Shown here piece by piece: positions 17,138 through 25,881 of a DNA stretch of 64,000 nt. The position numbers and the translations under genes are program-made. Numbering within the stretch: position 1 is the first letter of the stretch; each line of letters opens with the position of its first letter. The notes under the pieces are model-generated. The model made no database searches, had not been told where the DNA came from, and was given only the letters and a program-made list of their open reading frames with translations. Source of the DNA: JBBDWR01 sp040902745 (GTDB lineage Bacteria; Actinomycetota; UBA4738; HRBIN12); the NCBI GenBank assembly GCA_040902745.1, contig JBBDWR010000011.1, forward strand, positions 1 through 64,000, in the 5' to 3' direction.

Positions 17138-19359
17138 GGGCGGACATGACATCGGTAGAGGAACACACGACCGCCGACGCCGACGCAGCGTCCCGTGGCC
17201 GGAGGATCCGACTCGACGTCGTCGGGATGACGTGCGGATCATGTGCCGCACGGGTGGAGAAGACCCTGAACCGGCAGCCCGGAGTGACCGCCCACGTGAA
17301 CTTCGCGACCGGACAGGCGACCGTCCAGCTGTCGGACGACGCGCCGGGTCTGGACGAACTCCGAGCAGCCGTCGGCTCGCGCGGATACGACCTGGTTGCG
17401 CACGTGGATGAGGCCGACGAGGCGTCTCGGCGCGAACAGCGAGGGTTGCTGCTCCGGCTGGCGGTCGCCTGGCCGGCGGGCGTCGCAGCGATGGTGCTGT
17501 CGATGGTGGCGATGGATGCGACATGGGCCCGATGGACCGCCTTCGCCCTCGCGACACCGGTGCAGTTCTGGGCCGGGTGGCCGTTCCTGAGCGCGGCCGC
17601 GATCCGCGCCCGCCGCCTGACCGCGAACATGGACACCTTGATCGCGGTGGGCACCCTTGCAGCGTACGGCTACTCCGTGTGGGTCCTGCTCTTCGAACCG
17701 ATGGAGGAGTTGTACTTCGAGTCCGGCATCCTGATCATCGCGTTCCTCTTGCTCGGAAGGTATCTGGAGGCTCGCGCGAACGGACGCGCCTCCTCGGCGA
17801 TCACCAAGCTCCTAGAGCTGGGCGCAAAAGATGCACTCGTCATCCGCGAGGGCAAGCAGATGCGCGTACCGGTCGATGCCGTCAAGCCGGGATGGCAGGT
17901 GCGCGTGAAGCCCGGGGAGAAGATCCCGGTCGACGGACGGGTGCTCGACGGAACCTCTGCCGTCGACGAATCGATGTTGACCGGAGAGTCCGTTCCCGTC
18001 GAGAAAGGCCCGGGGGATGAGGTCGCGGGTGCGACGCTCAACGTCGACGGGTCGTTGTTGCTCGAGGTGACGCGGGTCGGTTCGGACACCGCATTGGCGC
18101 AGATCGTCCGCTTGGTCGCCGAGGCGCAGGGTTCCAAGGCGCCGATCCAGCGACTCGCGGACCGGGTGTCCGCCGTCTTCGTGCCCGTGGTGTTCGTGAT
18201 CGCGGCGGCCATCGCGATCGGCTGGTTCCTCGCGACCGGCGAGGTTCGGGACGCGCTGATCCCCGCCGTGTCCGTACTGATCATCGCCTGCCCATGTGCC
18301 CTCGGACTCGCGACGCCCGTCGCGATCATGGTCGGGACGGGGCGAGGTGCCCAGATGGGGATCTTGATCCGGGGTGGCGAGGTCCTCGAGCGCTCACGGT
18401 CGATCGACACCGTGGTCTTCGACAAGACGGGAACGCTCACGGAAGGGCGGATGCGACTCGAGGTCGTCGAAGGCGATGGTCGAACGCTTGCCATGGCCGC
18501 GGCTGTCGAGGCCGGCAGCGAGCATCCGATCGGTCGAGCCGTGGCCGAGGGGGCCGCCGAGCGGGGAGTCACCGTCCCTTCTTCGGTCGCTTTCCGCTCC
18601 AGCGTCGGCAGCGGGGTGCGCGCGACGGTTGAGGCGCAGGATGTGCTCGTGGGACGGAGGACCTTCCTCGAGGCCGAGGGCTACCGGGTCCCATCAGCGC
18701 TTGCGGACCGCGCGGCCGAGCTGGAATCCGGAGGGGCGACCGTGTTCTGGGTCGGGTGGGACTCGGTCGCCCGTGGCGTGCTCTCCGTATCGGACCGGCT
18801 CGCCCCCCAGGCACGTTCCTCGGTCGATCGATTGCGCGAGATGGGGATCGATGTCGTGATGATCACCGGTGACAGTCGTGCGACGGCCGGAGCGATCGCG
18901 GGCGAGGTCGGGATCGATCGGGTGCTCGCCGAAGTGCATCCGGAGGACAAGGTCGACGAGGTTCGCCGTCTCCAGGAGGCAGGGGCTTCGGTCGCGATGG
19001 TGGGCGACGGGATCAACGACGGGCCGGCGCTGGCGCAGGCCGATCTCGGCATCGCGATCGGCACGGGCACCGACGTGGCGATCGAGGCATCGGACATCAC
19101 GCTGATCTCCGGTGATCTGACAGGAGTTGTTCGTGCGATCGAACTATCTCGACGGACCTTCCGGACGATCGTGGAGAACTTGTTCTGGGCCTTCGGCTAC
19201 AACGTCCTCGCGATCCCGCTCGCGGCTGCCGGCGTCTTGAGCCCGATCGTTGCCGCGGCCGCGATGGCCTTCTCCTCGGTATCCGTTGTCGCGAACTCCC
19301 TGCGCCTGCGACGCTTCGCGCGTTCCGCCCCGCCGTTGCGCCGGCTCCGGGTAGGCTGA
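17134..19359 (+). CDS. copA: Copper-exporting P1B-type ATPase
   Basis: 741 residues from the GTG overlapping the csoR stop; ATG 17146 is an alternative. It pumps Cu(I) out of the cytoplasm. An N-terminal heavy-metal domain has GMTCGSCA. The transport motif is ACPCALGLATP in the sixth helix, followed by the phosphorylation loop DKTGTLTEG, the nucleotide-binding EHPIGRA and the hinge GDGINDGPA. Eight membrane helices can be placed in the P1B order. CPC together with the CsoR partner points to Cu(I), perhaps also Ag(I). Length is typical for a single-HMA CopA. Confidence 0.94.
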   Translation: MRADMTSVEEHTTADADAASRGRRIRLDVVGMTCGSCAARVEKTLNRQPGVTAHVNFATGQATVQLSDDAPGLDELRAAVGSRGYDLVAHVDEADEASRREQRGLLLRLAVAWPAGVAAMVLSMVAMDATWARWTAFALATPVQFWAGWPFLSAAAIRARRLTANMDTLIAVGTLAAYGYSVWVLLFEPMEELYFESGILIIAFLLLGRYLEARANGRASSAITKLLELGAKDALVIREGKQMRVPVDAVKPGWQVRVKPGEKIPVDGRVLDGTSAVDESMLTGESVPVEKGPGDEVAGATLNVDGSLLLEVTRVGSDTALAQIVRLVAEAQGSKAPIQRLADRVSAVFVPVVFVIAAAIAIGWFLATGEVRDALIPAVSVLIIACPCALGLATPVAIMVGTGRGAQMGILIRGGEVLERSRSIDTVVFDKTGTLTEGRMRLEVVEGDGRTLAMAAAVEAGSEHPIGRAVAEGAAERGVTVPSSVAFRSSVGSGVRATVEAQDVLVGRRTFLEAEGYRVPSALADRAAELESGGATVFWVGWDSVARGVLSVSDRLAPQARSSVDRLREMGIDVVMITGDSRATAGAIAGEVGIDRVLAEVHPEDKVDEVRRLQEAGASVAMVGDGINDGPALAQADLGIAIGTGTDVAIEASDITLISGDLTGVVRAIELSRRTFRTIVENLFWAFGYNVLAIPLAAAGVLSPIVAAAAMAFSSVSVVANSLRLRRFARSAPPLRRLRVG
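19352..19357 (+). promoter_or_regulatory. -10 box, leaderless promoter of the thioredoxin-TPR gene
   Basis: TAGGCT at the 3' end of copA, seven bases before the ATG at 19365. Confidence 0.55.
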
Positions 19360-19364
19360 GGACG

Positions 19365-20180
19365 ATGGTGGATCTGCAGGGGCACGTCTTGGAGCAACCC
19401 GAGCCGACGGTGATCGATGTCACCGACGCCAATTTCGAGCAGGCCGTGATCGAGGAGTCGAAGAAGCGGCCGGTCGTCGTGGACCTGTGGGCGGACTGGT
19501 GTCAGCCGTGCAAGACGCTCGGACCGATCCTCGAGCGTGTCGCCGGCGAGCGGGCCGGAGCCTTCCTGCTCGCGAAACTCGACGTCGACGCCAATCCGGC
19601 GATCGCCGGTGCGCTCGGGGTTCAGAGCATCCCGACGGTCGTCGCTTTCAAGGACGGGGCGCCCGTCGATGGATTCGTGGGATCCTACCCCGAGCCCGAG
19701 GTGAACCGATTCGTCGACGGTCTGGTTCCCAGCGAGGTGGAGCTCCAGGCGGAGCAGGCGACGGTCGAGGCGCAGACGGGTGACGTCGTCGCGGCCGAGG
19801 ATGATCTGCGAGCTGTCCTCACGCAGGATCCCGACAACCGCGCGGCCAGGATCGGTCTCGGGCGGATCCTCGCCGACCGCGGACAGGTGGACGAGGCCTC
19901 CGACCTCGTCGCGCCGCTGGCTCCCGACCCGGAGGCGGAGCAGATCCTCGCGAAGATCCGGGTCGCCGGATGGGGCGAGCTGCCCCTCACGGATGAGTTC
20001 GACATCGCGAGAGCGGCTGCCGCTCGGGGCGCATTCCGGGAGGCGCTCGACGGCCTCCTCGCGCTCGCGGCGACCGACCAGCAGGCGCGCAACGCGATGC
20101 TCGATGTGTTCGCGGTCCTGGGTGACGACGACGAGCTGGTCGGCGAGTATCGCCGCAAGCTCTCCAGCATCGTGTTCTGA
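19365..20180 (+). CDS. Thioredoxin-TPR fusion protein (CnoX/YbbN-like)
   Basis: 271 residues. Residues 15-125 are a thioredoxin domain with an intact WCQPC active site (Cys46 and Cys49) and the cis-proline phrase SIPTVV. Residues 125-271 are helical repeats of the tetratricopeptide type (GDVVAAEDDLRAVLTQDPDNRAARIGLG). This is the CnoX/YbbN layout, a chaperedoxin that holds and protects proteins under oxidative stress. Unlike E. coli CnoX, which lost its redox pair, this copy keeps CxxC and could be an active thiol-disulfide enzyme. It follows copA by five bases but has its own -10 box. Confidence 0.9.
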   Translation: MVDLQGHVLEQPEPTVIDVTDANFEQAVIEESKKRPVVVDLWADWCQPCKTLGPILERVAGERAGAFLLAKLDVDANPAIAGALGVQSIPTVVAFKDGAPVDGFVGSYPEPEVNRFVDGLVPSEVELQAEQATVEAQTGDVVAAEDDLRAVLTQDPDNRAARIGLGRILADRGQVDEASDLVAPLAPDPEAEQILAKIRVAGWGELPLTDEFDIARAAAARGAFREALDGLLALAATDQQARNAMLDVFAVLGDDDELVGEYRRKLSSIVF

Positions 20181-20187
20181 GGGGGGC

Positions 20188-20937
20188 TTGCGGATCAGCG
20201 ACGTCCACGACGAACTGCGCGACTGGTGGAACCGCGACGCGCACACCTACGACGATTCGCCGTCGCACGCAGCGTCGGATCCTGTCGAAGCCGCCGCGTG
20301 GAGGTCGGCGCTGCGACGCGCGCTTCCGGCGCCACCCGCTCGCGTCCTCGACGCCGGTGCCGGAACGGGCTCGATGAGCTTGCTCGCAGCCGAGCTCGGA
20401 TACCGCGTGACGGCACTCGACCTGTCCGAGGGCATGCTCTCGCAGGCGGAGCGGAAGGCTGCCGGGCGGGGGATCGACCTCGACCTCGTTCACGGACCGG
20501 CGCACGAACCGCCGGAAGGACCGTTCGACGCGGTGATGGAGCGACACCTGATCTGGACGGCCCCTGATCCGGTCGAGATCCTTCGGGCGTGGCGGCGGGT
20601 TACCGCGGACGGCGGTCGGCTCGTGATGTTCGAGGGGAGCTGGGGATCGTCCGGGCCCGTGGACCGGCTCCGCGAGGCGTCGACGCACATCTTTCGCAGG
20701 GTGTACGGGATCGAACACGATCACCACGACGAGTACCGCCCGGAGTTGCGCGAGCGGCTTCCGCTCTCAAACATGGCCGGCCCCGGTCCATTGATCGAAT
20801 CGATCGTTCGCGCCGGATGGAAGGCGGTGCGACTCGCACGGCTGCGAGACGTGGAGTGGGCACGGCGCGAGATCGCCCCGCCTGTCCTCCGGTGGCTCGA
20901 GGCCGAGCCGATGTGGGTCCTCGTCGCGGACGCCTGA
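20188..20937 (+). CDS. Class I SAM-dependent methyltransferase
   Basis: 249 residues from a TTG at 20188 with a gggggg stretch 1-7 bases upstream; no ATG or GTG fits before the conserved region. Motif I is VLDAGAGTGSMSLLAAELG, followed by VTALDLSEGML (acidic end of strand 2) and the VMERHLIW and GGRLVMFEGSW motifs. It transfers methyl groups from SAM to a small molecule of unknown identity. It lies eight bases after the thioredoxin-TPR gene and is probably co-transcribed. Confidence 0.85.
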   Translation: MRISDVHDELRDWWNRDAHTYDDSPSHAASDPVEAAAWRSALRRALPAPPARVLDAGAGTGSMSLLAAELGYRVTALDLSEGMLSQAERKAAGRGIDLDLVHGPAHEPPEGPFDAVMERHLIWTAPDPVEILRAWRRVTADGGRLVMFEGSWGSSGPVDRLREASTHIFRRVYGIEHDHHDEYRPELRERLPLSNMAGPGPLIESIVRAGWKAVRLARLRDVEWARREIAPPVLRWLEAEPMWVLVADA

Positions 20938-20957
20938 GCGAACGAAGGCCTTGGGTG

Positions 20958-21482
20958 TCAGGTCCCGGCCGGGTGTGCGACGAGTTCGGCGATCTGCTGC
21001 ACCCGCTCGATCGTGATCCCGTCGCGTTGCGCGACGACGAGAGGATGTTCATCGGGGGTCAGTTGGATGCGGGGCCGGGTCCCGACCTCCCGCGGATACA
21101 GAAGGGCTCCGAGCCCCACGGAGGCAGGGAAGCCGAGCACGTCGTTCGCCAAGACGCTGAGTAGGGGCGGGCCGTCGGCCCGATCGGCATCGTGCCACGA
21201 GCCGAGCACCTCGCGAAGGTCGGCGGCTCCCAGTTCGACCCACACGGTCATCACCAAGGGTTGTTGCGCCTCGGCGACAGGGATCTCGATCGACCCGCGA
21301 AGGAACGCTCGGAGCCCGCCGCTTCCGGTGATCATCGCGATCTCGCCGTCGATCCGTCCGCGCTCGGCTCGGTCCTGCTCGCTGAGTGCGAACCACGCTT
21401 GCGGGGCGGTGCTCTCGTAGGCGGTGGGCGGCCCCGCGTGCCGGGCGCCGCAGATCGAACAGATGAATCCTCGTTGGGTCAT
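20958..21482 (-). CDS. DUF2199 protein
   Basis: 174 residues from the ATG overlapping the lipB stop (ATGA). It starts RGFICSICGARHAGPPTAYEST, the CxxCGxxHxGxP zinc-knuckle opening of DUF2199, and has a conserved middle with LRGSIEIPVAEAQQPLVMTVWVE. Family function is unknown. As the last gene of the dehydrogenase-lipoylation operon it is translationally coupled to lipB. Confidence 0.85.
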   Translation of the reverse strand: MTQRGFICSICGARHAGPPTAYESTAPQAWFALSEQDRAERGRIDGEIAMITGSGGLRAFLRGSIEIPVAEAQQPLVMTVWVELGAADLREVLGSWHDADRADGPPLLSVLANDVLGFPASVGLGALLYPREVGTRPRIQLTPDEHPLVVAQRDGITIERVQQIAELVAHPAGT

Positions 21483-22183
21483 GACACGTTCGCGACCGCG
21501 CCGACGAAGCGAGCCGTTTCGGTCGCCGGTGCCGAGACGAACGCCATGGCGAACACCTCGGAGAATCGAGCGCGCACCAAGGGCGACAGCTCCCGGATCG
21601 TGACCGCTCGACCGGACAAGGCGGAGAGCGAGGTGACGCCCGTAGAGGCCAATCCGCACGGCACGATCGCATCGAACCACGACAGGTCGGTCGTGCAGTT
21701 GATCGCGAAGCCGTGCAGGGTGACGCGCATCCTCTTGATCCGTACGCCGATCGCGCAGACCTTGCGATCCCCGCTCCACACCCCCGTTTGGACAGGGCTT
21801 CGGTGCAGCGGGATGCCGAGGTCGGCGGCGGCGCGGATCACGACCTCCTCGAGGTTGCGGATGTACCCGATCGCATCGGGACGGGAGCCCAGATCGACGA
21901 TCGGATACCCGACGAGCTGTCCGGGGCCGTGGAACGTGAACGATCCTCCCCGGTCGATATGGCGCACCTCGGCCCCCGTCGCGCGGAACCGATCCTCGTC
22001 CCAGACCGCGTGATCGGGTTTGCTCGTCCGACCTGCCGTGAACACCGGCGGGTGCTCTAGCAGCACGAGTGAGTCGGGCACGTCATCCTCGAGGCGTCGG
22101 TCGGCGAGTTCGTGCATCGCCTCGTTCGCGCGGTGGTACTCGATGACCCCCGAAGGTTCCAGCAACCAGCCGGGGCGTGTCAT
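21479..22183 (-). CDS. lipB: Octanoyl-[acyl carrier protein]:protein N-octanoyltransferase
   Basis: 234 residues from the ATG overlapping the E2 stop. It transfers octanoyl from ACP to the lipoyl domain lysine. Seen in sequence: LEHPPVFTAGR, RGGSFTFHGPGQLVGYPI, the catalytic Lys region DRKVCAIGVRIKR and the catalytic Cys in VPCGL. The pocket motif HGFAINC is also present. The gene sits directly behind the E2 gene that encodes its substrate, while its partner lipA lies elsewhere. Confidence 0.95.
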   Translation of the reverse strand: MTRPGWLLEPSGVIEYHRANEAMHELADRRLEDDVPDSLVLLEHPPVFTAGRTSKPDHAVWDEDRFRATGAEVRHIDRGGSFTFHGPGQLVGYPIVDLGSRPDAIGYIRNLEEVVIRAAADLGIPLHRSPVQTGVWSGDRKVCAIGVRIKRMRVTLHGFAINCTTDLSWFDAIVPCGLASTGVTSLSALSGRAVTIRELSPLVRARFSEVFAMAFVSAPATETARFVGAVANVS

Positions 22184-23679
22184 CCGTGGTCGAGGTCCTC
22201 GTCCCAGTCCCAGGTTTCCAGGTGCTCCTTGACCCGGGTGAGGAACAGGGTCGCCATCGCGCCGTCGATCACGCGGTGATCCCACGACATCGATAGATAC
22301 ACGCGATGCCGGATCGCGATCGCGTCGTCGACGACGACCGGTCGCTTCTCGATCGCATCGAAGCTCAGGATCGCAGAGTTCGGCTGGTTGATGATCGGAA
22401 GGGACGACAGCGAGCCGTACGCACCGGGATTCGTGATCGAGAACGTCGAGCCGTGCACTTCGTCGGGTTGGAGTTGCTTGCCTCGGGCACGCGTCGCCAG
22501 ATCGTCGATCGCTCGAGCGAGGCCCACGAGGTTCATCTCATCACCGTTGCGCACGACCGGGACGATCAAGCCTCCGTCGATCGACACCGCGATCCCCATG
22601 TGGACGTGGCGACGGAGGATGAGGTCCTGGCCGCGGAGCTCCGCGTTGACCATGGGGAACTCGAGGAGAGCCTCGTTGGTCGCCCGGGTCACGAACGGCA
22701 TATAGGTGAGCTTGAATCCCTCCCGTGCGGCGAATGCTTCTTTCACGCGCTCGCGCAGACGCACGATGCGCTCCATGTCCACTTCGACAAGCGTCCATGC
22801 TCGGGCGGCGGTCTGCGTGCTCTGGAGCATGTGGCCAGCGATGGCCCGCCGGAGGTGGGAAAGGGGCTGGACCTCCTCGTCCTCGTTCGCGACGACGGGG
22901 GCCTCCGGTCGCGTGACCGCCGGCTCGTTGGATGACGGTGCGGCAGGTGTGGAGACACTCGCCACGGGGGTGACCGCCGAGGGAGGCGCTTGCGCGACGG
23001 GGGGCGGTTCTGCCGCGATCGCCGGGGCTGCCTCGGGTGCCGACAGGGCGGCGGACTCTCCATCAGGGGGGACGTTTCCGACGACGATCGCGCCCTCCAC
23101 ATCGTGGCGTGTGATGCGGCCGCCGGGACCCGTTCCGCGGACCCGTGCGAGGTCGACGTCGTGCTCTCTCGCGAGCCGCCGAACGACCGGCGAGAGGATC
23201 GCGCTGCGCGGTCCCCGATCGGGGAGCCGTTCGCCGGCTTCGGTCCCGGCGTCGTCCGATACAGACTCCGGTACCGCTGGAGCGGGTGGCGGGGTCGGCA
23301 CCTCGGCAGCAGCGCTGGTGCCCAGCGGCGCACTGGCGACCGGCGCCGCGGGCGCAGCCGGGATCGCGGGCACCTCCGTTGCGCTCTCGGCGGGGGCAGC
23401 CATGCGCGGTACCTCTTCCGAGAGCGCCTCCCCGGCGGCGGACTCTCCGGTGCCGACGATCGCGAGCTCGGTGCCCACGGGCACCGTCTGTCCCTCCGCA
23501 ACCAGGATGCGTTCGAGCACGCCTTCCGCCGGTGAAGGCACCTCGGTGTCCACCTTGTCGGTAGAGATCTCGAACAGGGGTTCGTCGAGCGTGATCCGTT
23601 CGCCCTCCTGCTTCAGCCACCGGACCACGGTGCCCTCGAGCACCGTCTCTCCGAGCTGGGGCATCACCACGTTCGCCAT
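22180..23679 (-). CDS. 2-oxoacid dehydrogenase E2 (dihydrolipoamide acyltransferase)
   Basis: 499 residues, ATG preceded by ggaggag. One lipoyl domain (residues 1-75) has the lipoylated Lys in EISTDKVDTEV. An Ala/Pro/Glu-rich linker follows. A subunit-binding domain (SPVVRRLAREHDVDLARVRGTGPGGRITRHDV, split here by conserved glycines) is next, then a second linker and a catalytic domain ending in SMSWDHRVIDG with the catalytic His and Asp. It forms the core of the complex and passes acyl groups to CoA. Pyruvate or branched-chain 2-oxoacids are the likely substrates; sequence alone does not decide. Confidence 0.94.
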   Translation of the reverse strand: MANVVMPQLGETVLEGTVVRWLKQEGERITLDEPLFEISTDKVDTEVPSPAEGVLERILVAEGQTVPVGTELAIVGTGESAAGEALSEEVPRMAAPAESATEVPAIPAAPAAPVASAPLGTSAAAEVPTPPPAPAVPESVSDDAGTEAGERLPDRGPRSAILSPVVRRLAREHDVDLARVRGTGPGGRITRHDVEGAIVVGNVPPDGESAALSAPEAAPAIAAEPPPVAQAPPSAVTPVASVSTPAAPSSNEPAVTRPEAPVVANEDEEVQPLSHLRRAIAGHMLQSTQTAARAWTLVEVDMERIVRLRERVKEAFAAREGFKLTYMPFVTRATNEALLEFPMVNAELRGQDLILRRHVHMGIAVSIDGGLIVPVVRNGDEMNLVGLARAIDDLATRARGKQLQPDEVHGSTFSITNPGAYGSLSSLPIINQPNSAILSFDAIEKRPVVVDDAIAIRHRVYLSMSWDHRVIDGAMATLFLTRVKEHLETWDWDEDLDHG

Positions 23680-23748
23680 GGGTGCTCCTCCGTCGTGGTC
23701 GTCGTCTCCGTCCGCGCCCTCGCCGGACCTCTCACTTCGTGGCCGCGC

Positions 23749-24801
23749 TCACCATGCGGCGAGCCTGTCCACTGCCTGCTCGATGTCGGCGACATCGGGC
23801 AAGAACGCATCTTCCAGGGCAGGGGAGAAGGGCACCGGGACGTTCGGCGGCGCCAGGCGCATCACCGGGGCGTCTAGGTGTTGGAAGGCATCCTCGGCGA
23901 TCGTCGCCGCGACCTCGGCGCCCACGCCCAGGAAGCGGTGGCTCTCGTAGAGCACGAGCGCGCGGGACGTCTTCTCGATCGAGCGCAGGATCGTCTCGGT
24001 ATCGAGCGGCGTGATCGTTCGCAGGTCGACGACCTCCACCGACACCCCCTTGTGCTCCAGCTCGGCCGCGGCGTCCAGCGCCTTGTGGACCATCGCTCCG
24101 TAGGTCACGATCGAGATGTCGGAGCCCTCGCGCCGGACGTTGGCGCTGCCGATCGGCACGGTGAAGTCCAACTCCTCCGGCACGATCTCCTTGATACGAC
24201 GGTATATCCACTTGTGCTCGAAGAAGATCGTGGGGTTGTCGTCGCGGATCGCCGACTTGAGCAGTCCCTTCGCGTCGGAAGGGAACGCCGGACACAGCAC
24301 CTTGAGTCCCGGTGTGTGGGCGAACCAGGGTTCGGGATTCTGCGAGTGGAACGAGCTCGCGCGAACCCCACCTCCGCTCGGTCCGCGGACCACCATCGGC
24401 AGCGGGACGCCCGAGCGATAGTGATACTTGCCGGCGACGTTCACCAACTCGTCGAACCCGTTCGCGATGAAGTCGGCGTACTGCACCTCGGCGATAGGGC
24501 GCATCCCTTCCATCGCCGAACCGACCGCCATGCCCATGATCGTCTCTTCGCAGATCGGGGTGTCCATCACCCGTTCCGTGCCGAAGCGCTCGATGAAGCC
24601 CTCCGTGACCTTGAACGCGCCCCCGTACACCCCGATGTCCTCCCCGAGCAGGTAGACGCGCTCGTCGCGCTCCATCTCCTCCCAGATCGCCTCGGCGATC
24701 GCGACCAGGTACGTGGCTTCGCCGGCGTCGGTCCGCTTGCCGCGGGGTTCGGCCCCGTGGCCCGCGGCGCCGGCTTCGACCTGCTTCGCGGTCTGCGACA
24801 T
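23749..24801 (-). CDS. 2-oxoacid dehydrogenase E1 beta subunit
   Basis: 350 residues from the ATG at 24801, whose first base is the last base of the E1 alpha stop. Typical phrases are LLGEDIGVYGGAFKVTEGF (TPP-side Glu), TPICEETIMGMAVGSAMEG and ISIVTYGAMV in the C-terminal transketolase domain, then VVDLRTITPLD. It forms the alpha2-beta2 thiamine-diphosphate enzyme that decarboxylates the 2-oxoacid. A further 69-base gap separates it from the E2 gene. Confidence 0.94.
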   Translation of the reverse strand: MSQTAKQVEAGAAGHGAEPRGKRTDAGEATYLVAIAEAIWEEMERDERVYLLGEDIGVYGGAFKVTEGFIERFGTERVMDTPICEETIMGMAVGSAMEGMRPIAEVQYADFIANGFDELVNVAGKYHYRSGVPLPMVVRGPSGGGVRASSFHSQNPEPWFAHTPGLKVLCPAFPSDAKGLLKSAIRDDNPTIFFEHKWIYRRIKEIVPEELDFTVPIGSANVRREGSDISIVTYGAMVHKALDAAAELEHKGVSVEVVDLRTITPLDTETILRSIEKTSRALVLYESHRFLGVGAEVAATIAEDAFQHLDAPVMRLAPPNVPVPFSPALEDAFLPDVADIEQAVDRLAAW

Positions 24802-25868
24802 CAGCCCGTCCCCCCCGCGCGGCCGGGCTCGCTCGACCAGTAGCCATCCTCGGCGTACAGCCCTCTCACGACGTCGCCGGCTTCGGGGAGGGGCGAGGCT
24901 TGAGCGAAGTCGTAGCCCTCTGTGAACTCCCGTTCGATCCGGGCCTGCAGGTCGTCGACCTGCTGTTGGTCCACGACGTTCTTGTCCAGCAGCAGCCGTT
25001 CGAAGCGCTGAACCGGGTCCTTGTTCTGCTGGTAGTCCTCGAGGGTTTCCTTCGGGACATACTTGGCGGCGTCGTGCCCGGCGTGTCCCCGCCACCGAAG
25101 GGCCACCGATTCGATCAGCGTCGGCCCGCCACCCGTTCGCGCCTTCGCGACCGCCTTCGCTGTGGCCTCATACACCTCCAGGACGTTCGCTCCGTCCACG
25201 CGAACCCCGGGGATCCCGTAGGCCGCCGCGCGTTCGGCGATCGTCGCGACCTTGAACTCCAGCTCGTTCGGGGTCGAGTACGCGTATCCGTTGTTGTTGA
25301 CGACCCACACGACCGGAAGCTGGTGGATCGCCGAGACATTGATCGCTTCGTGCCACCGGCCGTTCGACGTGGAGCCGTCACCGCAGATCGCGAGCGCGAT
25401 GTTGGGCTCGCGCTTGCGCTTGTAGGCGAGCGCGGCGCCCACGGCGACCGGATAGGAGTCCGGGAGCATCGACACGACCGTGAACGTCTTGTTGCCCTGC
25501 CAGTCGCCGATATGGCTGTTGCCGTCTCGGCCGCGCGTGTAGCCATCGATCCGACCCCAGAACTGCGCCATAACCCGCTTGAGTTCGAGGCCCTTCGTGA
25601 GCTGCGCGGACAGGTCTCGGTGCGTCACGAAGAGCGAATCGTCATGCTGGAGCGCGAACGCTGCCCCCACGTGGGTGCCCTCCTGTCCGCGACCCGAGTA
25701 GATCGCACCGGGCAGCCGCCCCTGCCGATAGAGCGACTCCATCCGCTCGTCGAAGTACCGGCAGAGCTTGAGCTTGTAGAGAACGTCGACCAATAGCTCC
25801 GGCGTCAGGCCGGCGAACTCTCCGGGACCACCTTGGGCCCCGGTCTGCGATGACATCGCGGTTGTCAA
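24801..25868 (-). CDS. 2-oxoacid dehydrogenase E1 alpha subunit
   Basis: 355 residues. The TPP motif CGDGSTSNGRWHEAINVSAIH through VVNNNGYA is complete, and the phosphorylation-loop-like RWRGHAGHDAAKY follows. The start is a TTG at 25868, because agggagg lies six bases before it, whereas the ATG at 25856 is 18 bases from that site. Head-to-tail after lpdA (13 bases) and fused in expression with E1 beta by a one-base overlap. Confidence 0.93.
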   Translation of the reverse strand: MTTAMSSQTGAQGGPGEFAGLTPELLVDVLYKLKLCRYFDERMESLYRQGRLPGAIYSGRGQEGTHVGAAFALQHDDSLFVTHRDLSAQLTKGLELKRVMAQFWGRIDGYTRGRDGNSHIGDWQGNKTFTVVSMLPDSYPVAVGAALAYKRKREPNIALAICGDGSTSNGRWHEAINVSAIHQLPVVWVVNNNGYAYSTPNELEFKVATIAERAAAYGIPGVRVDGANVLEVYEATAKAVAKARTGGGPTLIESVALRWRGHAGHDAAKYVPKETLEDYQQNKDPVQRFERLLLDKNVVDQQQVDDLQARIEREFTEGYDFAQASPLPEAGDVVRGLYAEDGYWSSEPGRAGGTG

Positions 25869-25881
25869 GGTCCGCCTCCCT

